Assembly: GCA_029953675.1 (NCBI GenBank) | Contig: JAMWBK010000007.1 | Coordinates: 1 to 64,000, forward strand | DNA from: Rhodosorus marinus | Taxonomy: Eukaryota > Rhodophyta > Stylonematophyceae > Stylonematales > Stylonemataceae | Direction of reading: 5' to 3' | DNA length: 64,000 nt | Shown here: positions 40,221 to 50,696 of the stretch, piece by piece | Layout of the letters: every line of letters begins with the position of its first letter | Numbering within the stretch: position 1 is the first letter of the stretch | The notes under the pieces: model-generated | What the model saw: the letters and a program-made list of their open reading frames with translations, nothing else | What the model was told of the DNA's origin: nothing | The model's database searches: none | Translations under genes and position numbers: made by a program

Positions 40221-40932
40221 GAACGAATGGTTTAATCGGAGGCTGAAAAAAAAAACCCCGAGGGGAAAAAAAGACTAAGCGCGGCGAAGTACTCGCGCCT
40301 CCAACATCAAAGCGGCATTCATGCGCCACAGCAGGAAACTTAAGCGGGTAAACAACGATTGAAGACGGTCAGGGCGTTCGCGGAACAACTCCCGAAGCCA
40401 GCGAGAACCAACAGAGTCCATGAACCCAAAGCACTCAATGATCAGGGGTACCAAGCGATGTGCTAGTGCCGAAGCACGAACACCAGGGGAAGACAAAGCC
40501 CCCGCGTATTTGATCTCTTTGCGGCGTCTCATGCTGGCGGCGGCAGATCCACGGCGCTCCCCCGCAGCCGGGAGATAACGACTAGCTTGAGGGTTAGGAA
40601 CAGCAAGATCAACGTATGTGGTACGGCGGCTGTCGTCACAGGTGATCACCAGGTCGGTTACACGGCGTTCATCATTTTGAAAGTCCGCGACGGGTAAAGG
40701 TTTCTCACGTTCGATTTCCAGACCGGCTTGCCGGACTATAGGCCGAAGTTCCCGGTATAACAGGTTCAAGATCCGTGTGTGGCGGCGGGTTCGAGCACCT
40801 TTCACCGCCGGGCAACTAGCGAGCAGGTGGGCGCCAAAATCTGCGTTGTCTTCAGTCTGAGAGCAGAGAGGGCACGACGAACCCATCTCGTACGGCCAAG
40901 GGGGCTGATGCAAGCCGAGGTATAAGCGCAGA
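40221..40932 (-). mobile_element. B3: 5'-truncated B-family copy
   Basis: Nearly identical to B2 in inverse orientation: CCHC-like finger, endonuclease (40913-40275), CCCCGAGGGG core and terminus next to 40221. It sits inside the A6 endonuclease; A-like IDVKV sequence resumes at about 40945. Confidence 0.88.
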
Positions 40933-41330
40933 AGTCATCACCGCGCAGGTAAGCAGTACGTAATTGATGTCAAGGTGGAATCCCCACACCGGCCCACCTC
41001 CTCGTTCGAGCCGCACGTCAAACTGGTTATGCCGCAGCTAATGCTGAGGCCGGCAAACGAGTCAAATACCGGGGTGCCATCTGTGACCACAATGACTTCC
41101 AAATTGTACCCTTCGCCGTCGAGCTAACATTGAGGCCGGCAAACGAGCTAAATATCGGGATGCCATCTGTGACCACAATGACTTCTAAATTGTACTCCTC
41201 GACCTCGAGCTAATGCTTAGACCGGCAAACGAACCAAATATCGGGATGCCATCGGTGACCGCAATGACTTCCAAATTGTACCCTTCGCCGTCGAAGGGTT
41301 TGGACGACTCGGGCAAGCAGCCAAGACTTC
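40933..41330 (+). mobile_element. A6 continuation with an 86-bp triplication
   Basis: A endonuclease sequence (QYVIDVKVESPHR, then NAEAGKRVKYRGA...FQIVPFAVEGFGR) continues the copy interrupted by B3. An 86-bp segment is tandemly present three times (about 41038-41300) with small differences. Confidence 0.65.
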
Positions 41331-41477
41331 ATTACCGAAACTACTGCGCATCTTGAGCACAAAGCGGACTCGCAAACGGCTCATTCGTGTGGATACGTGT
41401 TCGTGTGGACAGTAATCGTTCGAATTGAGAGCTATGGCGAGGCACGGCTAGTTTGGCGATCCATGCCATGCATGCCA

Positions 41478-41615
41478 AAGATAATCATGTTCGGACGCTG
41501 TTCCCTACAGAAAGTAGTCTTCTACCCCACTCTGGGCTCTCCTTAGCCTAGCCCCTCCTGTTTTCCTTGCATCTCTCTAGCGCTACATTCGGTAGTTGGA
41601 ATAAACGGAAATAGT
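41478..41615 (+). repeat. Dispersed repeat D
   Basis: AAAGATAATCATGTTCGGAC... to ...AGCGCTACATTCGGTAGTT, with a 12-13% estimated difference from the 10.8-kb copy by eye. Confidence 0.65.
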
Positions 41616-41899
41616 AAATCCATCCTTTTCCCGGACTGTTGCTATCACTACTTATCTCGCTTCTGCTCGTGAGGTCACCTCTCGGTGTATAGCTCTCTTT
41701 GCCATTATTTTTTTTCTCAATAGACGAGTTCTCAGCTCTAAGATCCTGACGGAGATAGAAATGTTTGTCGAGAAGATAGATGAACTGATAGTCGATAATG
41801 GTGGTTTACCGATAAACGGAGAATCGAGACTAGAACCGACTCATCTCCAAGCTCCTCAAGGAGCCCGTCCGCTGCTGGTGACTGGTAATGATGACAAAC

Positions 41900-43144
41900 T
41901 AGGAACAAATGCACCAACCGTTCGAATCTTTTGCACCCTAGAGATGAATTAGGAAAAGCGCCAGAGGGGTTAAATCCGATTCCAAAGATAAGCACGCGGC
42001 TATGTGGATGCCCTATCGATCACCTTTCCATCTCCACAGTATTGATCAACTTCTCCCACATCAATACATCTGTAATTCATATTAGGACTATAGGGATTTG
42101 GTGACATTATGCACTGTGTATCCCCACACTCGCAGACGCAGAATCCGTTGTAGGTTTCAGTGAAGGCCTAGAGATGAATTAGTAACAGCCCAAGCTTGGT
42201 TAAGCACAGAAGGCAACAATTTAATAATCAGCTCCGGATATCGTATTTATCACCTGATAACCATCACAGTGCTTCAGAGCGAATTGATCCACGGCAGAGC
42301 AGGTCCGATAAACGCTGTCGTTTAGGCTTATGCACTGGGTCGACGTAACCTCACATTCCGTACAGGTACAGTTGCCGTTCTCATCTTTTCCAGGAAGCTT
42401 CAGTTACGGTGATGGTTTTTGTCTTAGAAAGAGTGCAAAACTTGTGCTGAAGGTTCAGGACGATTGAGCACTTACCACTACACCACCGCACTGATCGTAG
42501 GGGTTTCTACACAACCCTTCCTCCGTTCTGCATTCAAATTCCGAATCGAGGCAACCAGAACACCCAGTGATCATGAAAGTGCAGATCGTGAGAGGATTAC
42601 CGTCGCTCCTCGTTGTCAAAGAGCAGTATTCGTCGTCTGCATCAGGAGCCATGTAGGCCCGAATTCGTTTCCCGGTATCCAGATCTGTGACCACTGCGGC
42701 TGCAGCAAAATCGGGGAAACGGGTGCAGCAACTATCGTTTCCATAGAGCACCTCTGGACATGCCTTCATACTCGACTTCGTGACGGTACCGGTAAAGCCG
42801 TTTTTCTCCTTCATCTTTTCGACATCCTTGTACTTGTTCCAGAGGAGACTTTCAGAGACAGTCCAGCGAAACGCTGCCCAAAGTCTGGTCAGCTCGTTGC
42901 CGTCGGCAGCTGTGAAGGTGAATCTCATACAGTTGCCCTCATCCCGAGTAGGCACTGTTGATGTACAGATCTCTCCCAGAACCTTTCGTCCAGACTTCGT
43001 GACTAGGTTTCTGCAGATATCTATGTACTGGAACTCGTCTTTCCTGGGATCCATACTGCAGTCTTCCCAGTCTGCTGTCGCCGTGCCAATCATCGCCAAT
43101 ACCAGCAAAAAGAAGACGCTGAACCGTTTCATTTTTCCTTCCAT
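41900..43144 (-). CDS. Secreted Cys-rich protein with repeated exon modules (spliced)
   Basis: ATG at 43144 (or 43132), then a signal peptide (RFSVFFLLVLAMIGTATA). Exon 1 (43144-42476) encodes 223 residues with many Cys and ends at a strong donor, GTAAGT. Exon 2 starts at 42397 and exon 3 at 42167, both in phase 0. Each encodes a 48-codon module with NGxCxC, TQCI and a Cys near the end. A third start at 41937 gives NGWCICS and a stop. Exons 2 and 3 each have a weak donor (GTGAT) at codon 48 and, if not used, an in-frame stop 11 and 8 codons on (42221, 42000). Either a multi-module product or alternative 3' ends is possible. Function unknown. The end coordinate covers the third module's TAG. 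Confidence 0.75.
41938..42023 (-). other. Optional intron 3 (86 bp)
   Basis: Donor AAG|GTGATC, branch-like TCCTAATTC, acceptor CATCTCTAG identical to intron 2's. Exon 3 is then 144 bp. If retained, translation stops at 42000. Confidence 0.5.
42168..42253 (-). other. Optional intron 2 (86 bp)
   Basis: Donor CAG|GTGATA, branch-like TTACTAAT, acceptor CATCTCTAG. Exon 2 is then 144 bp. If retained, translation stops at 42221. Confidence 0.55.
42398..42475 (-). other. Intron 1 (78 bp)
   Basis: Donor GTAAGT at 42475, acceptor CTGAAG at 42398, phase 0, joining a Cys-rich reading frame on both sides. GTAAC near the acceptor is a possible branch site. Confidence 0.75.
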
Positions 43145-43793
43145 GCCTTTCGTGCTTGTTGTTTTACTTCCTTAGTTCCGTTAGGTGAAGACGTCTCTCT
43201 GAAAATGTTCAATATACATGTTATGACAATATATACATATATTGCTCGCGATGACATAGCGTTGGTTTTGTCCCTAAAGTCCGGGCTATTCTCTTCCCCT
43301 TCTTCGAATACAACCCGAGATGTTTCACACCGCAGTCCCCGCAACCGGGTCAGCTTGTTGAGTTGAATGATGCTAAATTTTTGTCAGCAAGTGTTAAACA
43401 ATTGAACGTGGGTCTGGTCTTTTTTGGCATTTTCATATCTGCGAAAGCTCCATTGGAATTTCTGTGGCAGCCTGTTATAGTAAAAACCCGCGTGTACGGG
43501 GCGTCATGAACTCGGGCATGGCGTCCTCCAAACTTTGCCGCATTCTGATGAAAATAATTGCAAGCAGGACGCTGGTGCGGACATGCCAATATCTGTCTGT
43601 TCACGCTCGCTACTGGTGACTAGGACTCTGTTAGTTTCTATTCATCAACCAAACGACGAAAAGAGAAACAACAAAAAAAACGCTCTAATCCTCTTGGAAT
43701 TCCTCCTTCAAATCTACACAACTCCTTGTCGCCTACAAAGCCACACGAAAAGGGATGGACCCAAATTCTTTCAAGGCTAACTCTGATGGCTCA

Positions 43794-44097
43794 CGCGGGG
43801 GCTTTGTCTTCCCCTGGTGTTCGTGCTTCGGCACTAGCACATCGCTTGGTACCCCTGATCATTGAGTGCTTTGGGTTCATGGACTCTGTTGGTTCACGCT
43901 GGCTTCGGGAGTTGTTCCGCGAACGCCCTGACCGTCTTCAATCGTTGTTTACCCGCTTAAGTTTCCTGCTGTGGCGCATGAATGCCGCTTTGATGTTGGA
44001 CCATTCGTTCCGATGTTGGAGGCGCGAGTACTTCGCCGCACTTAGTCTTTTTTCCCCTCGGGGTTTTTTTTTCAGCCTCGGATTAAACCATTCGTTC
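43794..44097 (+). mobile_element. B-family 3' fragment with 9-bp target duplication
   Basis: Flanked by GATGGCTCA (43785-43793) and GATGCCTCA (44098-44106), an 8/9 match. It is interrupted at 44001 by an 11-base B terminus. Confidence 0.8.
44001..44011 (+). mobile_element. 11-base B-terminus micro-insertion
   Basis: CCATTCGTTCC between two copies of GATGTTGGA (43992-44000 and 44012-44020). Other B copies have a single GATGTTGGA here. Confidence 0.75.
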
Positions 44098-44146
44098 GAT
44101 GCCTCATTAGATTCTCATAAGATGAATTTGTTGCTGCTCCGCGGAT

Positions 44147-44317
44147 AATGCTAAGAGCGCCCTTTACCGTCTTCAATCGTTGTTTACCCGCTTAAGTTTC
44201 CTGCTGTGGCGCATGAATGCCGCTTTGATGTTGGAGGCGCGAGTACTTCGCCGCGCTTAGTCTTTTTTTCCCCTCGGGGTTTTTTTTTTTTTCAGCCTCC
44301 GATTAAACCATTCATTC
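44147..44317 (+). mobile_element. B-family 3' tail fragment
   Basis: Last ~25 codons of ORF2 plus the 3' UTR, terminus CCATTCATTC. Flanked by GCTAAGAGC on both sides (9 bp). Confidence 0.75.
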
Positions 44318-44488
44318 AGCTAAGAGCAAGTCAAGGCGAATATTGGCAAAACACTCAGGAATGTTCCTGGAAAAAAGCGATCTTCATTGCATGGGGACGG
44401 TTTTGTTCTATTTATAGAGTTTTGGATTTCAGCGATTCTATTTTAGGGTTTGGTGCCGAAAATGATTGGCTGGGATTGATTCGACGAC

Positions 44489-44570
44489 GAACGAATGGTT
44501 TAATCGGAGGCTGAAAGAAAAAACCTCCAGGAGAAAAAAAGACTAAGTGCGGCCAAGAACTCGCGCCTCC
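44489..44570 (-). mobile_element. Diverged B-family 3' tail
   Basis: 3' UTR only, with AACCTCCAGGAG in place of AACCCCGAGGGG. The matching site in unit 2 (47795-47815) lacks it. Confidence 0.7.
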
Positions 44571-44623
44571 AAAATGATTGATTGCTGCCGTTTGCCCATT
44601 TCGTTTCACACGTTCATTTAATC

Positions 44624-45184
44624 GAACGAATGTTTTAATCGGAGGCTGAAAAAAAAACCCCGAGGGGAAAAAAAGACTAAGCGCGGCGAAGTACTCGCGC
44701 CTCCAACATCAAAGCGGCATTCATGCGCCACAGCAGGAAACTTAAGCGGGTAAACAACGATTGAAGACGGTCAGGGCGTTCGCGGAACAACTCCCGAAGC
44801 CAGCGAGAACCAACAGAGTCCATGAACCCAAAGCACTCAATGATCAGGGGTACCAAGCGATGTGCTAATGCCGAAGCACGAACACCAGGGGAAGACAAAG
44901 CCCCCGCGTATTTGATCTCTTTGCGGCGTCTCATGCTGGTGGCGGCAGATCCACGGCGCTCCCCCGCAGCCGGGAGATAACGACTAGCTTGAGGGTTAGG
45001 AACAGCAAGATCAACGTATGTGGTACGGCGGCTGTCGTCACAGGTGATCACCAGGTCGGCTACACGGCGTTCATCATTTTGAAAGTCCGCGACGGGTAAA
45101 GGTTTCTCACGTTCGATTTCCAGACCGGCTTGCCGGACTATAGGCCGAAGTTCCCGGTATAACAGGTTCAAGATCCGTGTATGG
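44624..45184 (-). mobile_element. B4: 5'-truncated B-family copy
   Basis: Encodes the endonuclease (45171-44677, intact frame). Flanked by CGTTCATTTAA at 44611-44621 and 45185-45195, an 11-bp target duplication. The site is empty in unit 2 near 47840. Confidence 0.85.
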
Positions 45185-45228
45185 CGTTCATTTAAGCACT
45201 GACAAGGTTTGTACAGCTTACTCCAAGT

Positions 45229-45263
45229 AAACCACCACCACCACCACCACCACCACCACCACC
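45229..45263. repeat. (CCA)n microsatellite
   Basis: About eleven CCA units. The matching tract in unit 2 (47886-47912) is shorter. Confidence 0.85.
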
Positions 45264-46066
45264 AAACCGAATATAGCGCTAAGGATGCGGAATGTGTAAA
45301 GCAAATGAGGCTACGCTAAGGGCACACCAGGACGGCCAATACTACTTTCTATGGGAAACAGTGTCTGGACGTTGTTCGCTAACTGGGTTGGTTCGGATCG
45401 ACGGCATCCATTGGCACATGTCGATCGTTTCATCCAATCGGTTGAGGCGGATCCTGGATTAATGTAGAGGACCTATGGAAGCGTTGCTGATACTTTGAAT
45501 TAGGTGAGAGGTCTGAGGCGTGCTGTGTATGTTCACAAAAATATTTATTCACTCGTTGACTGGGTTGGTTCGGATCGACTGCATCCATGGTCGATTTCTC
45601 CGTCCAATCGTTTAAGAGCAGATCCTCTGTTAATGGAGAGGATGTATGGAAGGAAGCGTCGTTGCTGACAATTCGAATTCGGTGAGAAAACTGAGCCGTA
45701 TTGTGTTTTGTTCCAAGCCTATGGAAATGTCTAATGGGAGGAAACACACAGCTAAGGGTTTTGGTTTTGGTCTTGGTTCGGTTTCGTTTGACTTTTTTCA
45801 GCGCTCTGAGTGTTTTGTCTCTTTCTGGTGCAGTCACACGCTTCTGTGGCTGTTCTCCAGCTCTCTCGCCTTTTTGGGGGCATGTGCGCAACAAGTCGTC
45901 TGCTTGTTTTCTTTTCTCCATCGCTGGAAAATAGTCACTAATATCTGCTCCTCCTCGATTTCCGCTGTCGAAGATCGTAGGTAAATGAACGGATTCGGGA
46001 GCAGAACGTATCTTCTTTCGGCTCGTGGTGAGAATTCTGCGCTGTTTTAGCCCGAGCAAATCAGAA

Positions 46067-46165
46067 GGTGTTACGTTAGTCTGAAGTTGAGAGCGACCAT
46101 AGAGTAGTGGTATTTCGCTGTGGTAGGTAGCTGCCTAATAAAGACTACGGGGTTACGTTAGTGGG
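46067..46165 (+). mobile_element. A-family 3' tail at the duplication junction
   Basis: About 85 bases with the GCTGT-GGTAG-GTAGC hairpin (46117-46131) and AATAAA (46137-46142). Flanked by GTTACGTTAGTCTG on the 5' side and GGTTACGTTAGT on the 3' side, both partial 16-bp repeats. Confidence 0.8.
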
Positions 46166-46593
46166 AAATAGGTGCAGCAACTATCGTTTCCATAGAGCAC
46201 CTCTGGACATGCCATCATACTCGACTTCGTGACGGTACCGGTAAAGCCGTTTTTCTCCTTCATCTTTTCGACATCCTTGTACTTGTTCCAGAGGAGACTT
46301 TCAGAGACAGTCCAGCGAAACGCTGCCCAGAGTCTGGTCAGCTCGTAGCCGTCGGCAGCTGTGAAGGTGTATCTCATACAGTTGCCCTCATCCCGAGTAG
46401 GCACTGTTGATGTACAGATCTCTCCCAGAACCTTTCGTCCAGACTTCGTGACTAGGTTTCTGCAAATATCTATGTACTGGAACTCGTCTTTCCTGGGATC
46501 CATACTGCAGTCTTCGTAGTCTGCTGTCGCCGTTCCAATCATCGCCAATACAAGCAAAAGCAAGACGCTGAACCGTTTCATTTTTCCTTCCAT
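46153..46593 (-). pseudogene. Truncated copy of the secreted Cys-rich gene
   Basis: Same signal peptide and first ~135 residues as the gene at 43144, with few changes (for example DYEDC for DWEDC, CMRYTF for CMRFTF). It is cut after YGNDSCCT by the A tail and repeat at 46165, so the last third of exon 1 and all modules are lost. Its promoter region is duplicated too, so it may still be transcribed. Confidence 0.8.
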
Positions 46594-47183
46594 GCCTTAC
46601 GTACTCGTTGTTTTACTCCCTTAGTTCCGTTGGGTGAAGACGTGTCTCCGAAAAAGTTCAATATACATGTAATGACAATATATACATATATTGCTCGTGA
46701 TGACATAGCGTTGGTTTTGTCCCTAAAGTCCGGGCTATTCTTTTCCCCTTCTTTGAATAGCACCCGAGGTGTTTCACACCGCAGTCCCCGCAACCGGGTC
46801 AGCTTGTTGAGTTGAATGATGCTAAATTTTTGTCAGCAAGTATTAAACAATTGAAGGTGGGTCTGGTCGGTTTTTGCATTTTCATATCTGCGAAAGCTCC
46901 ATTGGGATTTCTGTGGCAGCCTCTTATAGTAAAAACCCGCGTGTACGGGGCGTCATTAAATCGGGCATGGCGTCCTCCAAACTTTGCTGCATTCTGATGA
47001 AAAAATTTCAAGCAGGACGCTGGTGCGGACATGCCAATGTATGTATGTTCACACTCGCCACTGGTGACTAGGACGCTGTTGGTTTCCATTCATCAACCAA
47101 ACGACGAAAAGAGAAACAACAAAAAATACGCTCTAATCCTCTTGGAATTCCTCCTTCAAATCTACAACCCCTTGTCGCCTACG

Positions 47184-47208
47184 AACGAATGGTTTAATCG
47201 GCGGCCAC
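47184..47208 (-). mobile_element. Minimal B-terminus insertion (~24 bp)
   Basis: GAACGAATGGTTTAATCGG plus a few bases inserted between CGCCTAC and AAAGCC. Unit 1 has the uninterrupted site at 43726-43745. Confidence 0.75.
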
Positions 47209-47252
47209 AAAGCCACACGAACAGGATTGGACCCAAATTCTTGCAAGGTTAA

Positions 47253-47592
47253 CTGGGCTTTACTAGCATAGCCTGAAGCGCTACGCAAGGCGTGAAAAGG
47301 AACTAAGAACTAGGGAGGGAAGCGTGCAAACCCAGGCGCCGATGGCGCGCCTGGGTTGGCAAGCATACTGCTAGAATATCCCCACAGAGCAGCACTCAAA
47401 CGCCGTAAAAGCGCCAAGTACTCAGTAGGATGCTCAGCGAAACATTTCCGCAACCACTCTAAACCCGATTTATCCACATGACCAAAGCTTTCCACACTGA
47501 AAGGGTGGAACCGGTGGGAGCGACCCTCGGCGTAGGGCAGACTGACCATGCTCTCAGTATACCGTCTTTCCTTCACTCGTTGAAGAGCCGAA
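47253..47592 (-). mobile_element. C-family 3' tail fragment
   Basis: C endonuclease C-terminus (VKERRYTESMVSLPYAEGR...) and 3' UTR with an intact GCGTAGC-GCTTCAG-GCTATGC hairpin, followed by TAGTAAAGCCCAGTT. Confidence 0.8.
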
Positions 47593-48810
47593 GCAAGCTT
47601 AACTCAGATGCCCCATTAGATTCTCATAAGATGAATTTGTTGCAGCTCTGCGGAAGAGCAAGTCAAGGCGAATATTGGCAAAATACTCAGGAATGTTCAT
47701 GGGAAAAAGCGCTCTTCATTGCATTGGGAAGGTTTTGTTCTATTTATAGAGTTGCGGATTTCGGCGATTCTATTTTAGGCTTTGGCGGAAATTGATTGGC
47801 CGGGATTGATTGCTGCCGTTTGCCCATGTCGTTTGACACGTTCATTTATTCACTGACTAGGTTTGTACAGCTTACTCCAAGTAAAAACCACCACCACCAC
47901 CACCACCACCAAACCGAATATAACGCTAAGGATTCGGAATGAAAGCAAATTAGGCTGCTCTAAGGACACACCAGGACGGCCAATACTGCTTTCTCTTGGA
48001 AACAGTGTTCGGACGTTGTTCGCTAACTGGGTTGGTTCGGATCGACGGCATCCATTGGCACATGTCGAACGTTTCGTCCACTCGGTTGAGGGCGGATCCT
48101 CGATTAATGTAGAGGACATATGGAAGCGTTGCTGATACTTTGAATTAGGTGAGAGGTCTGAGGCGTGCTGTATTATGTTCATAAAAATCTTTATTCACTC
48201 GTTGACTGGGTTGGTTCCGATCGACGGCATCCATGATCGATTTCTCCGTCCAATCGTTTAAGAGCAGATCCTCGGTTAATGGAGAGGATACATGGAAGGA
48301 AGCGTCGTTGCTTACATTTTGAATTCGGTGAGAAAACTGAGCCGTACTGTGTTTTGTTCCAAGCCTATGGAAATGTCTAATGGGAGGAAACACACAGCTA
48401 AGGGTTTTGGCTTTGGTCTTGGTTCGGTTTCGTTTGATTTTTTTCAGCGCTCTGACTGTTTCGTCTCTTTCTGGCGGTCTTGGTTCGGTTTCACTTGATT
48501 TTTTCCAGCGCTCTGACTGTTTCGTCGCTTTCTGGTGGCAGTACAACACGCTTCTGTGGCTGTTCTCTAGCTCTCTCGCCTTTTTGGGGGCATGCGCGCA
48601 ACGAGTCGTCTGCTTGTTTTCTTTTCTTCATCGCAGGAAAATAGTCACTAATATCTGCTCCTCCTCGATTTCCGCTGTCGAAGGTCGTAGGTAAATGAAC
48701 GGATTCGGGAGCAGAAGCGTATCTTCTTTCGGTTCGTGGTGAGGATTCTGCGCTGTTTTAGCCACAAATCAGGTGTTACGTTGGTCTGAAGTTGAGAGCG
48801 ACCATAGAGT

Positions 48811-49319
48811 AGTGGTTGGGGCTGCCAATTCCAGGATTACGGACGACGGAGAGGTGTACTATCTGTCATAGTACGCTACGTACTAATGGCGTACAAAGAT
48901 TTCACCACTGTCCTACTTCGACTGGACTGTGGCAAAGGCGCCATGATGAGATATGTACTTAGCTGGCGAGATGGTTTAACCGTTGGAAATTCCGAGAGGT
49001 CAAGTAAGAACCCATAGAATACTTCAGAAACTCGAATCTGAGACCGGATCTAGTGGGTATCCACAGTAGGACATGGTAACGTTTTTCCGTTGATGTGACG
49101 GTAGTCTCACTCCTCCAAGCACGACACCTACCTAAGAACCACGACACCAACGCATACGCCGCGAAACATGCTGATAGATGGAAATTAGCGCACTACAGGG
49201 AGGCTATGGCGACTGAACATCCCGATGATGTGTTCATCCCGATAGCGATTGAGGCCTTTGGCAGAACCGGTCAAATGACACAGGATTTCTTACGAGAAGG
49301 GTGTCCATATGCTGACAAA
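48811..49319 (+). mobile_element. A4: decayed A-family 3' portion
   Basis: Finger and endonuclease region (FHHCPTSTGLWQRR-like, then DVTVVSLLQARHL, FIPIAIEAFGRTGQMTQDF). Several stops. It ends abruptly at GCPYADKA and the next A copy's ORF1 follows at once, with no 3' UTR. Confidence 0.75.
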
Positions 49320-50696
49320 GCATGAGGTTACCAATGGTGATACTCCAGCGGATACAATGGATACTGCGTCAACGCTTTCGGAAGAGAACTTTCTACTGGA
49401 CTTCATGCAGAAGTTCTCGAAGTACACCGCCCTTTACGAAGATGTTGGAGTGGCAGTCACAGAGATGCAGGTTTTTTTCGTTAATGTGGACCGGTTGTAC
49501 AGCAGGGCAAGCACAACCGCCGACCTGAAGGGGATCAATGATCATCTGGAGCGTTTGGGTGCAAACCCCATGCTGTGGAACCCCTCGAAAGTGCCGCACG
49601 GAGGTCAGCCCCGCCATGGACAGCACCAGAAGATACCCTATCAACTCGGGAGTCAATCCACCGATCAGTCAACAGAGGAGTCTGGGGCGGGACACCGAGA
49701 GATGCCCACCATGGGACAACAGCAACTGGACAGCAGAGTTCGGGACAGTCTGGGGTGGGACAGCAGGATCTAGCATTCCCCCCCTTGGGACATACCCCTC
49801 CCAGTGGCACGTACGCACAGCGTGCGGCCAAGGCAGCCGGGATGCGTCAGCAGACAGCCCTCAGACAACTGCACCACGGTTGGAGGAAGCAGATGGGGCC
49901 CCGATACACTCCCAGTGCTCGCGACGTTGCGAAACGTACGCCCGCCGCGCAACGAATTGGTGGCGCTCTCGGATTACAAACAAGTCCTGTGCACAGCGCT
50001 GGGTATTCTGGTACCCCTAATTGCACATATCGACTTTGTCGCCACCCACGCACTACTGGTATGTCATCCGGACGCGATACCCTTGATCACGAGCGCCATT
50101 GCGAGGGGAGTGTTCCATTCACGTGTGTTTGGATCCTTCGCGAGACGCCGCCAAGATCACCAGGTAACAATTCACACCGGAGTCGAGCCAGAAGCGCGGA
50201 ACCTGATCGAGTACAATGAGAGGCTCGCACTACAGACGCATGAAGTTAGCCAACGCACACTTGAGCGAGCCATTGAACAGATGGAGAGAGTTAAGCGCCT
50301 GATTTCCCTGCAGTCGATGCCGTTCACTACTCCCCCCCTTCGGCTTCCATCCATGCGCATCTGGATGCTCGCATGGAGTATCTGCGCTCGCGCCTTGAGT
50401 CGCAGGAACCCGCAGCCCACCGCATGGCCTCCACTGTCACGTAAGAGGGAGTGAGATCCCGCTCCAGACAGGAGCTGATAACGAAAGCGCACCGATTCCC
50501 GAAGTCACACCGGGCAATGCACAAGCGAATTACCGCCAGATATTGGGGCCTCTGAAACTTCGGGTACCGGCAGCTCCGAGGCCCAGCCGACCACTATGGA
50601 AGTGGTCCATGATGAAGATACCCCCGCCACGGACGAGACACGATCTCTGAAGAACCGAGACAGCAGGACTCTGCGCCCGAAAACGCCCAATCATGA
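49320..50696 (+). pseudogene. Family A ORF1, decayed
   Basis: Three overlapping frames. It contains the conserved segment (VLATLRNVRPPRNELVALSD...LLVCHPDAIPLITSAIARG) and reads without a shift across the position where A1 ORF1 is broken (RGVFHSRVFGSF, 50105-50140). That supports a single missing G in A1. The ORF1 stop and ORF2 start probably overlap as ATGA at 50693. Confidence 0.7.

Larger units (their letters stand above)
41794..42397 (-). repeat. 230-bp tandem exon-intron unit
   Basis: Acceptor sites fall at 42397, 42167 and 41937, exactly 230 bp apart. The unit is a 144-bp exon plus an 86-bp intron. Sequence has diverged except around the acceptor and key Cys codons. Confidence 0.7.
42715..46066. 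repeat. Tandem duplication, unit 1
   Basis: Matches 46166-48775 in the same order: 5' half of the Cys-rich gene, its upstream region, a (CCA)n tract, repeat D and two related segments. It is longer because it carries B insertions at 43794-44097, 44147-44317, 44489-44570 and 44624-45184. Confidence 0.8.
46166..48775. repeat. Tandem duplication, unit 2
   Basis: Second copy of unit 1 without the four large B insertions. It has its own insertions: a C tail (47253-47592) and a minimal B terminus (47184-47208). Confidence 0.8.

Noticed and set aside
41738-41995. Minus-strand open frame of 85 codons overlapping the third exon module
   Set aside because: It lies in a different frame from the module, shows no similarity to the Cys-rich pattern, and is likely chance.
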